Shown in pieces: positions 34,826 to 43,617 of a stretch of 64,000 nucleotides of DNA. The notes below the pieces were generated by a model. That model was not told where the DNA came from and did no database searches. It was given only the letters and a program-made list of their open reading frames with translations. Origin of the DNA: Bacteroidota bacterium (GTDB lineage Bacteria; Bacteroidota; Bacteroidia; Bacteroidales; Bacteroidaceae); the NCBI GenBank assembly GCA_023426145.1, contig JAFABG010000011.1, positions 1 through 64,000 on the forward strand, read 5' to 3'. The position numbers were made by a program, and so were the translations under genes. Position 1 is the first letter of the stretch; the number at the start of each line of letters is the position of its first letter.

Positions 34826-35476
34826 ATGAATACAGATACTACATTTATTCTGGCCGATAACCAAGATATCACTCGTTCAGGACTTCATCATTACTTATTC
34901 AATTTATTTGGAGAGTGTCAGGTAATGGATGTTGCCGATAAAAAAGGATTAATCCAAGCCTTGATTGCTTGTAGCAACAGTGTTGTTGTTCTTGATTATA
35001 CATTGTTCGATCTGAATGGGGTGGAGGAGTTTCTCATTATAGCTAAACGGTTTCCGTCGGTCAGTTGGATTTTATTTTCAAGTGAATTGAGTGAAGATTT
35101 CATCCGTAAACTGAGTATTGAAAAGAATATTAGCATGATTTTGAAGGAGAATTCAGGTGAAGAGATCAGTTCTGCTTTAGTTTGTGCTGCTCGTAAAGAA
35201 CGCTTTTTCAGTCATCAGATTGCTAATTTATTGATTCTTGGTGCCGGGAAGTCTACTACTCATTCTAGTTTGACGGCAACAGAAGTCGATATCCTCAAAC
35301 TGATAGCTCTAGGCAAATCGGTTAAAGAGATTGCACAGGAAAGAACGTCAAGTATGCATACCATAATTACGCATAAGAAAAACATCTTTCGTAAGCTTGG
35401 CGTGAACAACGTTTATGAAGCAACTAAATATGCTCTCCGTGCAGGTCTGGTGGAGATGGTTGAGTATTATATCTGA
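34826..35476 (+). CDS. LuxR-type response regulator
   Basis: This 216-residue protein has a receiver-like N-terminal domain and a LuxR/GerE helix-turn-helix (about 150-205; LTATEVDILKLIALGKSVKEIAQERTSSMHTIITHKKNIFRKLGV). The presumed phosphorylation site is Asp57 in VVLDYTLF. The acidic pair is only partly kept (Asp11 then Asn12) and the usual MPxxxG after the Asp is missing, so phosphorylation may be weak. No kinase gene is adjacent. It lies 29 bp after the symporter and may control the cluster. Confidence 0.82.
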   Translation: MNTDTTFILADNQDITRSGLHHYLFNLFGECQVMDVADKKGLIQALIACSNSVVVLDYTLFDLNGVEEFLIIAKRFPSVSWILFSSELSEDFIRKLSIEKNISMILKENSGEEISSALVCAARKERFFSHQIANLLILGAGKSTTHSSLTATEVDILKLIALGKSVKEIAQERTSSMHTIITHKKNIFRKLGVNNVYEATKYALRAGLVEMVEYYI

Positions 35477-35544
35477 TTTATTGTTGGTGAATAGGTATAA
35501 AGATGTTACTTTTACCACATTAACAATCAGAAACGAAACCAGAA

Positions 35545-36417
35545 ATGATGAATAAGAAGAAAGTTTTAGTAGCTGGAGCTACCGGTTATCTTGGAAGATA
35601 TGTTACGCAAGAGTTGGCAACATCGGAGTCTTATGATACAAAGATTGTCGTTCGCCAAAAGTCTAAAGCTCAGCTTGAATATACTGATATTGAAGTTGTT
35701 GAGGCTGAAGTGACTCAGCCTGATACCTTAGCCGGTATTTGCGAAGGAGTCGATATCGTTATAAGTAGCATTGGTATCACGCGTCAAAAAGATGGACTGA
35801 CATACATGGATGTCGATTATCAGGCCAATGTGAATCTCCTTGATGAAGCGAAGAAGAGTGGGGTAACGAAGTTTATCTATATTTCAGTCTTACATGGAGA
35901 TCAGTTACGCGAATTGAAGATTTGTGAAGCTAAGGAAAAATTCGTAGATTATTTGAAGGCATCCGGTTTGGACTATTGCATCATTCGGCCCAACGGATTC
36001 TTTTCGGATATGGGAGACTTTCTAAAAATGGCAAAAAGCGGTACAGTTTATCTATTTGGTGATGGAAAATTACAGCTTAATCCCATTCATGGGGAAGACT
36101 TAGCTAAGGTCTGTATCCATGCCATTACTGCTGATGACAAAGAAATTAATGTGGGTGGCCCTGATCTTTTATCGCAATATGAGATCGCAGAACTGGCTTT
36201 TAAAGCCTATTCCAAATCTGTGAAGGTGACTTATTTGCCCAGTTGGATAAGAAAATCAGTGCTTTGGTTCCTTCGAACAGTAACTAGTTCTAAAACCTAC
36301 GGACCATTGGAATTCTTTATGACTACGATGGTGATGGATATGTCTTCTCCTCAATATGGAACTCACCGTCTGGAAGACTTTTTTAATGAACAAGCTAAAG
36401 CAGAGCAAAAGAATTAA
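35545..36417 (+). CDS. NmrA-like NAD(P)-binding oxidoreductase
   Basis: This 290-residue protein has the Rossmann dinucleotide motif GATGYLGRYV at the N-terminus. Its layout is that of the NAD(P)H-binding atypical short-chain dehydrogenases (VISSIGITRQKDG, then KFIYISVLHG). A typical YxxxK pair is not clear, as in the NmrA-like group, so it may bind the cofactor as a sensor and not catalyse. It follows the LuxR gene by 68 bp. ATG 35548 is an equally likely start. The substrate is unknown. Confidence 0.78.
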   Translation: MMNKKKVLVAGATGYLGRYVTQELATSESYDTKIVVRQKSKAQLEYTDIEVVEAEVTQPDTLAGICEGVDIVISSIGITRQKDGLTYMDVDYQANVNLLDEAKKSGVTKFIYISVLHGDQLRELKICEAKEKFVDYLKASGLDYCIIRPNGFFSDMGDFLKMAKSGTVYLFGDGKLQLNPIHGEDLAKVCIHAITADDKEINVGGPDLLSQYEIAELAFKAYSKSVKVTYLPSWIRKSVLWFLRTVTSSKTYGPLEFFMTTMVMDMSSPQYGTHRLEDFFNEQAKAEQKN

Positions 36418-36427
36418 TCCTATAAAG

Positions 36428-36475
36428 CATTTCGCTACCATCCGGCATGTGGGGTTTGCCAGACAGTAGCGAATG
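36428..36475. terminator. Bidirectional terminator
   Basis: Arms catttcgctac (36428-36438) and gtagcgaatg (36466-36475) pair with one bulge, with an additional ggca/tgcc pair inside. It separates the converging NmrA-like and M16 peptidase genes. Confidence 0.65.
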
Positions 36476-36483
36476 TTTTCTAC

Positions 36484-39300
36484 TTATTTATCACTGGGTA
36501 TAAACATCATGTCAGTAATGTTTGCCCCTTTGAAAAGTTTTTTAGCGAATTTTTGAATGTCTTGTGGTTTCACTTGGTCAAGAATTTCATCAAAGTTCTT
36601 TGGATCAGTGATGTCAGTTCCATCGATATAATAACTCATGATTACACTCATCCAGTAGCTATTATGATTTTTCGCCTGCTCATTCTTCTTCCTTAGATTC
36701 GTGATGATCTTGTTCACTTCCTCTTCAGTTGGTGCCGTTTTCATGATTTTCTCCGTTTCAGCATAAATCAATGATTTTAAGAAATCTGCTTTCTCCGGAT
36801 CACAGTCAAATTGCATACTCATTGAGCAAGAAGAATAAGGGATACGTGAGCTACTTGCACTCACAGATACCCCATAAGTACCTCCTTCTTTCTCTCGGAT
36901 ATTTTCTGTATAGCGCAATTGCAAAACACCTTCTAGGATACTGTTGTAGATCGTGTTGGCTATGGAATACTTCATCTCCTTTGAGAAGCTAGTAATCACT
37001 GTTGTTTTCGGCACTTCTAGTTTTATAGGAATCACTTTCGACACTTTGCCTTTAGGCCCACGCACCTTATTGTCTTTCCAGGTTTCTTTGCGATAGTCGG
37101 ATTTCAAGGCTCCAATATACTTTTCGGCCAACAAGCGTACTTGCTCTTCATCAGCATTGCCCACAATAAAGAAAGTAAAGTCGCTCGCATCTTTGATTCT
37201 ATCGCGATAGACCTTTTCTAGTTTATCCAATGTGATATGATCTAAATAATTCTCATTGAAAAGCCATATACGCGGGTGATAATTCCCCATGATCATTCTG
37301 ATTGAATCTTGCATCATTTTCTGAGGCTTATCTTTCATTTGAGACAGGCTCAGTTTGTTGCGCGTCATCATCGAACTAAACAATTTCTGGTCGAAACGAG
37401 GCGCTTCAAAGCGTAAGTACATCAATTGAAACATGGTTTCCATGTCTTTTGGAGTTGCTGAACCGCTTAAACTCTCGGATAGCCCATTGATCGCTACTCC
37501 GCACCCAGCCATTTTGCCTGAAAGCATTTTCTGCAAAGTGATCGGGTCAAAGTCGCCCAATCCAAACGAACTGACAATAGACGAGGCATTTTCTGCTGCA
37601 GGGAGCATGTCAACGTCGTAGAGCGAAGTTCCTCCTTCACTATAAGCATAAAGGGAGACGTTATCTTTCTCAAAATCGGCCCATCGGTACACTACTTTGG
37701 CACCGTTACTTAACACCCATTCCGTAGCATTGAACTTAGGCAATTTTTTGGTAGACACAACAGTTCCCCCCTTCAATTGCCGTTTGATGAGTGATGTTCC
37801 GCCTACTTTGTCTTCATAGGCTTGTAAGTTAGTTGCCTTCGACGTTTTATCCCAGATCGATAGCACTTCTTCTTTTGTTAAGAATTTCTCACCTTCCGTA
37901 GGACCACTGATCGTTATGGTTCTATTTTTTCCTGCGTTCCACACTATTGCTTTGTCGGATACCTCTTTAGCCGAAATAGTCGGTATCAATTCTTTTGCTA
38001 GCTGATAGTAAGTTTCAAAAGCAAGCATAGGAGATTGTTCAAGGAAATGGCTCTTTATATCCCCCATAATACTTTCGTTGTCAACCTTATCTTTCTGCTT
38101 ATAAGCTGATTCAAGGCCGGCTAGCATGTTTGTTTTCGCCCGCTCCAACTCACTATCGGTAAATCCGAAGCGTTTGATTCTCTCATTCTCCTTTAAGATA
38201 GCTTCCCAAGCTAAAGCCTCTTCGTTAGGTTTGGGTACAACGCTGATTCGATAAGCCGAATAGCCCCTCACCAATCCACCGTATCCAATGCTTGCACGCA
38301 TAAATGGCGGGTTCTCTTGTTGCATCATTTCTCTAATGCGGGCACCGATCATGCTATTATAGAAAGAGGTGATAAGTACTTCTTTTAAATAAGCCACCGT
38401 ATTCTTTTCGGCTGCCGAAACATCCCGGAATCGTATCGTAGCCCCAATGGAAGTACTCGAAATCTCTTTATCCGTTGCAAGCACATAATTCGTTTCCTTC
38501 TGATCGGGGATGCTGAAGAAAGGACGTTCTGTCGGATTCTTTACTGCGGGAATCGTAGAAAACATTTTTTTGATTTTCTCTTCCATCACTTTCACATCAA
38601 TATCACCGACGACAGCGATAGCCTCCAAATCCGTACGATACCATTTATGGTAGAAGTCGCGAATCGTTTGATACTTGAAATTCTTGATCACGTCTAATGA
38701 CCCTATCACGTCACGTACAGCATATTTTGAGTCTTTAAACAAGACTGGCGATGTCTGAGCTTGAATACGGAATGAAGGAGTACGTCGTGTGCGCCACTCT
38801 TCACTAATAACCCCTCTCTCACCATCAATCTCTTTGTCTTCTAGGGTGAGGTAGTACGACCAATCATGAAGAATCAGCAAGCATGTATCTACTAGCGATT
38901 CGCTGGCAGTGGGCACTGAGCTTAGGTTATATACTGTCTCGTTGTGGGCTGTGTAAGCATTCACATTCTGTCCGAAGGCTACGCCATGTTTCTCAAGCCC
39001 TGTGATAATCCCTTTTCCTGGGAAAGAGGCTGTACCTTGAAAAGCCATGTGTTCCAGGAAGTGTGCTAATCCATTCTGATCGTCTTCTTCCAACAATGCA
39101 CCTGCATTTCTTAGAATATAAAAGCTAGCCCTTCCGGCAGGTTCGGTGTTGTGACGTAGGTAATAGGTAATTCCGTTCGGCAGTTTCCCAACGATAGTTT
39201 CCGGATCCTGAGGTAATCTCTGTTGAAGATTAATTTGGGCTTGTAATCCCGAAATATTGTATGCACATAAGAGTGCATACAATAAGAAAAATCTTTTCAT
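36484..39300 (-). CDS. Periplasmic M16-family zinc peptidase
   Basis: This 938-residue secreted peptidase (signal peptide ending GLQAQ) has the inverted zinc motif HFLEH at residues 80-84 and the third ligand Glu161 in the EIDGERGVISEEW block, 77 residues on, as in pitrilysin. All the key residues are present. Two M16 and M16_C pairs fill the length (about 30-480 and 510-930), making a full closed-chamber enzyme that degrades peptides or small unfolded proteins. It is the last gene of the eight-gene operon and starts 18 bp after the ABC permease gene. It could cleave what the SusC/SusD pair imports. Confidence 0.92.
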   Translation of the reverse strand: MKRFFLLYALLCAYNISGLQAQINLQQRLPQDPETIVGKLPNGITYYLRHNTEPAGRASFYILRNAGALLEEDDQNGLAHFLEHMAFQGTASFPGKGIITGLEKHGVAFGQNVNAYTAHNETVYNLSSVPTASESLVDTCLLILHDWSYYLTLEDKEIDGERGVISEEWRTRRTPSFRIQAQTSPVLFKDSKYAVRDVIGSLDVIKNFKYQTIRDFYHKWYRTDLEAIAVVGDIDVKVMEEKIKKMFSTIPAVKNPTERPFFSIPDQKETNYVLATDKEISSTSIGATIRFRDVSAAEKNTVAYLKEVLITSFYNSMIGARIREMMQQENPPFMRASIGYGGLVRGYSAYRISVVPKPNEEALAWEAILKENERIKRFGFTDSELERAKTNMLAGLESAYKQKDKVDNESIMGDIKSHFLEQSPMLAFETYYQLAKELIPTISAKEVSDKAIVWNAGKNRTITISGPTEGEKFLTKEEVLSIWDKTSKATNLQAYEDKVGGTSLIKRQLKGGTVVSTKKLPKFNATEWVLSNGAKVVYRWADFEKDNVSLYAYSEGGTSLYDVDMLPAAENASSIVSSFGLGDFDPITLQKMLSGKMAGCGVAINGLSESLSGSATPKDMETMFQLMYLRFEAPRFDQKLFSSMMTRNKLSLSQMKDKPQKMMQDSIRMIMGNYHPRIWLFNENYLDHITLDKLEKVYRDRIKDASDFTFFIVGNADEEQVRLLAEKYIGALKSDYRKETWKDNKVRGPKGKVSKVIPIKLEVPKTTVITSFSKEMKYSIANTIYNSILEGVLQLRYTENIREKEGGTYGVSVSASSSRIPYSSCSMSMQFDCDPEKADFLKSLIYAETEKIMKTAPTEEEVNKIITNLRKKNEQAKNHNSYWMSVIMSYYIDGTDITDPKNFDEILDQVKPQDIQKFAKKLFKGANITDMMFIPSDK

Positions 39301-39318
39301 TTTTATAGGTTTAGAATT

Positions 39319-41628
39319 TTATTTTCGTTGTCTACGGATTCCGAGTATAAGAGCCAGTAAAAGCATCAATCCCGGTAGCACTCCAAATGTCAGTGCTTTC
39401 ACGTAGACCATATCTTCACGAGTCAGGCTCGTATATAAATCGGTTGGAGCCGGTCGGCGAATGTCGATAGGTGCTTCTCCATAGGAGAACCAGCTAAAGC
39501 CTCCCGTAATTAGGGCATAGTTCATCACATTATACATTCTTCTTCTGCTCGATAATTCGCCATTGCTGATTGCCGTTGCATCCGATAGCACAAGGATGCG
39601 TTGCTCCTTATTACCTACCTTACGTGTTAGCGCCAAAGCTGTTGGGAAAGATTGTTCCATCTCACCAGCTGCCGGATTGCAGACCACACTGTCGTTTACA
39701 AAGTCGATTGTCTCTGTTTCGTTCCAGCATCCTACAGAGTCTGTACGTAAAACCACATCCACCTGATACCCTTTGTCAGTAGTATATTCCATCCCTGACG
39801 CATCAGCCATCACTATTTTAGCATTGCGAGGAGGTCCTAGCGGATCCATCAAATAAGATAATTTCTGCATTTCAGGAGTAGCATTCATATACACCACATT
39901 CGGCCCTTCATCCACATGCTGCTGTACTAGAGTTCCCGGTAGGAATTTCACACCAAACTGCTCCATGAGCGGATTCATGATCTCATTCTTTCTTGCCCTT
40001 CCGGCAATCAACATATTCCCTCCACGGTCAATATATTTATCCAACTTCTCCTGTTCTTCCACGGTCAATGTGCGGTTCATGTCGGCCACTACAATGATAT
40101 CGATGTTGGCTGGTATATCTTGACCATTCGATACCGATACAGGCAATATGTCAAAACCCTGATTCACCAATGACTGGCGGAAGTTTTTAGTATCCGCAAA
40201 CATTGTATAATCTCGTGATAATCCGTTCCCCGTAATCTGCGGCTCACCTTGTCCCGTGAGGAAGCCCACTACAGGCAATTTAGTAGTGAAACGTTTGAAA
40301 GCCACTGAGATTTCCGATTCACCCGGCATTTTCATCATATCATTATATAGTCGTAAGAATGCTTTCTGCCCATTTTCACGCTCAATCACGCGTACGAAGT
40401 GATAGCCTTCACCTGATAGATCGATAGACTTATTGAGCTCTTCAACCGGCATGAATAAATCCGGATTTACTTCGGTAACTTCAGCTTCTTTTTCCATCAT
40501 CTCTTTCGTTGAGAGTCCAGGATAGAGACGTTTGAATCGATCTGTACCTGCGTCCGCATAATAGTATACATACTTTAGCTTCATGTCCGGTTTGAAACGA
40601 AGATATTGTTTAAAGCGTTCTTCATCTTCCTTTATGCTGGCTGGCATACCAAAATAGCGATCATCGTCGAGTATGTTCACATAAGTGGTAATGGTCAGTT
40701 CACCATCCAGTTTTGACATCACTTCTTGACTATTCAAAGATAAAGTATTTCGCTTTGTCTCAGTGGTATCGTAATAGTACATGAAAATGGGGCGAGAGGT
40801 GATGTAACCCACTACGGCAACTCCAACCAACAAAAGTGCATATTTGCTTACTACCTTCACTACGGGTTCACTTTGGCGAGTAGATTGCAGTTTCAAGATA
40901 CTGAGCAATAGGAACATGGCGATTACCACTAAATAGTAGATCACATCCTCGCTGCAGATCAGTCCACCAGTCATGGGACCGGAACGTCCGCTAAGACAAA
41001 TCCAGTAAGTGATCTCGCGTACAAATGCAATGTCTTGCCACAATTGGTTGGCATAGTTCAATACAGCCAAAACCACTAATGTACCAATGGCAGCCACCAC
41101 TTGATAGGAAGTGAGTGACGAGACGAACAACCCTATAGCAGAATAAGCACATAGCAGTAAGAACATACCTAAGAGTCCGCTGCAAAGTTCCACATAATTA
41201 AAATGATCAACCGTAAAAGCAAACCCTAAGACCAACACTAATAGTGCACCTAATAGAATAGCACCGTATGAAATCATACCGATGAATTTCCCTACGATAA
41301 TATCTTTAGCAGTAATCGGAGAGGAGTAAAGCAACTTGATGGTGCCACTGCTATACTCACGGCTCATCAATCCCATGGTAAGTAGAGGCATGTACAGATA
41401 CAGATATTTCTGCATCATGGTGAATAAACCGTTGATCGCATTGATCAACAGGTTAGGGGTTAGGCTACCAACCGTATATCCCATGTTCTGTGTGTTGGTC
41501 ACATCTTTCAATGAAGCCACAAAAGAGATACCGATCTGCACGGTAAATACGATTAAAATGAGCCAAGCTACCGGTGAGTAGAACATCGTTAACAGCTCGG
41601 CTTTTGCTATTTTATAAATTTTCTTCAT
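39319..41628 (-). CDS. ABC permease fused to GldG-like domain (GldF-GldG fusion)
   Basis: This 769-residue membrane protein joins two modules. Residues about 1-245 are an ABC-2 type permease with six hydrophobic segments, like GldF (SREYSSGTIKLLYSSPITAKDIIVGKFIGM is the ABC-2 signature). Residues about 260-769 match the GldG or ABC_transp_aux type periplasmic module, with a last membrane helix (VLPGLMLLLALILGI) near the C-terminus. In gliding Bacteroidetes these are two separate proteins. It works with the ATPase 23 bp upstream. The substrate and direction are unknown. Confidence 0.85.
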   Translation of the reverse strand: MKKIYKIAKAELLTMFYSPVAWLILIVFTVQIGISFVASLKDVTNTQNMGYTVGSLTPNLLINAINGLFTMMQKYLYLYMPLLTMGLMSREYSSGTIKLLYSSPITAKDIIVGKFIGMISYGAILLGALLVLVLGFAFTVDHFNYVELCSGLLGMFLLLCAYSAIGLFVSSLTSYQVVAAIGTLVVLAVLNYANQLWQDIAFVREITYWICLSGRSGPMTGGLICSEDVIYYLVVIAMFLLLSILKLQSTRQSEPVVKVVSKYALLLVGVAVVGYITSRPIFMYYYDTTETKRNTLSLNSQEVMSKLDGELTITTYVNILDDDRYFGMPASIKEDEERFKQYLRFKPDMKLKYVYYYADAGTDRFKRLYPGLSTKEMMEKEAEVTEVNPDLFMPVEELNKSIDLSGEGYHFVRVIERENGQKAFLRLYNDMMKMPGESEISVAFKRFTTKLPVVGFLTGQGEPQITGNGLSRDYTMFADTKNFRQSLVNQGFDILPVSVSNGQDIPANIDIIVVADMNRTLTVEEQEKLDKYIDRGGNMLIAGRARKNEIMNPLMEQFGVKFLPGTLVQQHVDEGPNVVYMNATPEMQKLSYLMDPLGPPRNAKIVMADASGMEYTTDKGYQVDVVLRTDSVGCWNETETIDFVNDSVVCNPAAGEMEQSFPTALALTRKVGNKEQRILVLSDATAISNGELSSRRRMYNVMNYALITGGFSWFSYGEAPIDIRRPAPTDLYTSLTREDMVYVKALTFGVLPGLMLLLALILGIRRQRK

Positions 41629-41651
41629 GTTTCTTTTTTCAATGAATTCGA

Positions 41652-42587
41652 TTACAGATTTTCAGTTCTTGCTTCTTTCGACAGTTTGGCAAACACAGCA
41701 TCCAACGAGCTCTTCTCTACAGTCAGCTCTGTTAATCCCCAATGCTTATTCACACAAGCTTCGGCAATGCGCTGCACAGTGTCTTCTGAACCATCGTAGA
41801 CGAGGCGGAATCTTTTCTCACCTACCATTTCAATCTGTTTCACTCCCTCAAATTGGAGCTCATTCACAGCAATCGGAGTGTGTAGTCCGAGTAATAGCGA
41901 AGTTGGCTTGATATAGTTGTCGAAGTCCTCAATAGACCCCGAGAAAACCATCTGTCCATTCTCAACCATCTTAATCTGTTGACAAGTGGCTTGTACCTCC
42001 GACAAGATGTGAGTAGAAAGTAGCACGGCACGTTCTTCGGCAATCTCCTTAATCAGTCGGCGCACTTCCAAAATCTGATTCGGGTCTAATCCGTTAGTTG
42101 GCTCATCCAACACCACAAACTTCGGATTGTGGACAATGGCTTGAGCAATCCCTACACGCTGCTGATAGCCCCCCGAAAGGTTACGTATCAGTCGGTTACT
42201 GAAATGCGTAATGCCACATCGTGCTTTGGCAGATTCTACCGCTCTTTTGACCTCCTTAGGTTCCATCAAGCGTAAATGTGCACAGTAAGTAAGATATTCA
42301 TTCACGGTAAAGTCTAGGTATAGCGGGGCCTTTTGAGGTAGGAATCCGATATTCTTTTTAGCTTCCACCGGGTTGTTTCGTAGATTAATTCCGTTAATCC
42401 ACACCTCACCGGCTGTAGGCTTCAATACTCCGCAGATGATATTCATAGTAGTCGATTTGCCGGCTCCATTGGAACCGAGCAAACCCATGATGCCTTTACT
42501 ACTGATTTCGAAGCTGATATCCTTTACCGCCCACTGCACACTGTAGCGATGCGATAAGTTCTCAACTTTCACAACTTTTTCTTCCAT
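41652..42587 (-). CDS. ABC transporter ATPase, GldA-like
   Basis: This 311-residue nucleotide-binding protein has Walker A (GLLGSNGAGKST), the signature NLSGGYQQRVGIAQA and Walker B (KFVVLDEPTNGLD), followed by the H-loop (LLSTHILSEV). The C-terminal extension of about 80 residues is like that of GldA. It pairs with the fused permease downstream. It starts 10 bp after the Mx1-like lipoprotein gene, so all of these are one transcript. Confidence 0.92.
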   Translation of the reverse strand: MEEKVVKVENLSHRYSVQWAVKDISFEISSKGIMGLLGSNGAGKSTTMNIICGVLKPTAGEVWINGINLRNNPVEAKKNIGFLPQKAPLYLDFTVNEYLTYCAHLRLMEPKEVKRAVESAKARCGITHFSNRLIRNLSGGYQQRVGIAQAIVHNPKFVVLDEPTNGLDPNQILEVRRLIKEIAEERAVLLSTHILSEVQATCQQIKMVENGQMVFSGSIEDFDNYIKPTSLLLGLHTPIAVNELQFEGVKQIEMVGEKRFRLVYDGSEDTVQRIAEACVNKHWGLTELTVEKSSLDAVFAKLSKEARTENL

Positions 42588-42597
42588 TCTGATTTTG

Positions 42598-43596
42598 TTA
42601 ATAAGTTTTCTTTCCTATAGCTGCCAAGTCAACTTGGTATTTTTCTTTAAAGTAATTCTCTAATATGTCGAACTTTTCCTTGATGAGCGGCCACCTATAG
42701 CTACCATCTGCATTTTTCTGCAAATAATAATTCCAAGTAAATCGGTTGGCATATTTCACCGTAGCAGAGGCTGGATAATTCTCGAAAACCGGAAAATCAT
42801 CTCCATGCATCACCATATTAAATAAAAAGCTCTTCACATCATTGGTTGTGTTCATCGACCAAGTTCCTGTAGCCCATTCGCTGATTGTGCCGTATGGGCT
42901 CCATTCACTTGTCGTTAGTTCACCCTCTACGTTCGGAAGATAGCCCAAAGAACGTAATGTATCTGGAGTGATTTGGAGTTGCGAATAAGAGGCAAACTTG
43001 GTGTAGTCACTCACTGCATAGAATGCTTCTGGAATATCCAGTTTATTCTGATTGAGCAGAAAATTGATAAATGCCACGTTCACCGCATTCTTATAAGTCC
43101 TTTTATTCTCCGCATTCATTTGTCTTAAATCTTGATTCATACCCGCCACAGCTACAGCGGTCTCGCGTACAAGCGCTTTGTAGTAAGTACTTGGCTGACC
43201 TTCCCATCTAGGGCGCTGAGCAATTGAGTCTGCTAAGAAAATCTTGAATGGGAACTTCTCCTGTTTGAATTTGTCTGGATAAAAATTCAACCAAATCTCA
43301 TCTAGGAAATCTAGCATATCCCCCAAATATTGAGGATCACCGTATACCGCTTCATACGTTAAGCCTGAGCTAACGGTTTCCCATTGAAAATCCTTCTGCG
43401 TGAAATCATAAAGAAGGAAAGACGAATATTTTTCGAAGAAATCAATCACACGGTCACCCGCTTCCGACTCTCCTCTGACAGGAAGCGTATAAGGAGGATT
43501 TAGTGTGAGCTCCGGTCCCAATTTATCTTCATCACTACAAGCTGAGCCTATGGACAGTGTAATTAACGCTGCAACAAGTAACTTTACTATTTTCAT
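42598..43596 (-). CDS. Mx1-type metallopeptidase homologue lacking HExxH
   Basis: This 332-residue lipoprotein (lipobox GSAC at residues 17-20, then SDEDK) appears to match the Bacteroidetes 'putative zinc-binding metallopeptidase' (Peptidase_Mx1) family. The C-terminal block IKEKFDILENYFKEKYQVDL is very like the family ending, and a SEW/YxxxTxxW block lies in the right place. Where active members have HEFxHILHQ, this one has AFINFLLNQ (residues 175-183), so both zinc His residues and the catalytic Glu are lost. It may bind peptides without cutting them. The family match is from memory of its members and needs a profile search. Confidence 0.65.
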   Translation of the reverse strand: MKIVKLLVAALITLSIGSACSDEDKLGPELTLNPPYTLPVRGESEAGDRVIDFFEKYSSFLLYDFTQKDFQWETVSSGLTYEAVYGDPQYLGDMLDFLDEIWLNFYPDKFKQEKFPFKIFLADSIAQRPRWEGQPSTYYKALVRETAVAVAGMNQDLRQMNAENKRTYKNAVNVAFINFLLNQNKLDIPEAFYAVSDYTKFASYSQLQITPDTLRSLGYLPNVEGELTTSEWSPYGTISEWATGTWSMNTTNDVKSFLFNMVMHGDDFPVFENYPASATVKYANRFTWNYYLQKNADGSYRWPLIKEKFDILENYFKEKYQVDLAAIGKKTY

Positions 43597-43617
43597 GTGT
43601 TTCGTTTTTTTACATTA

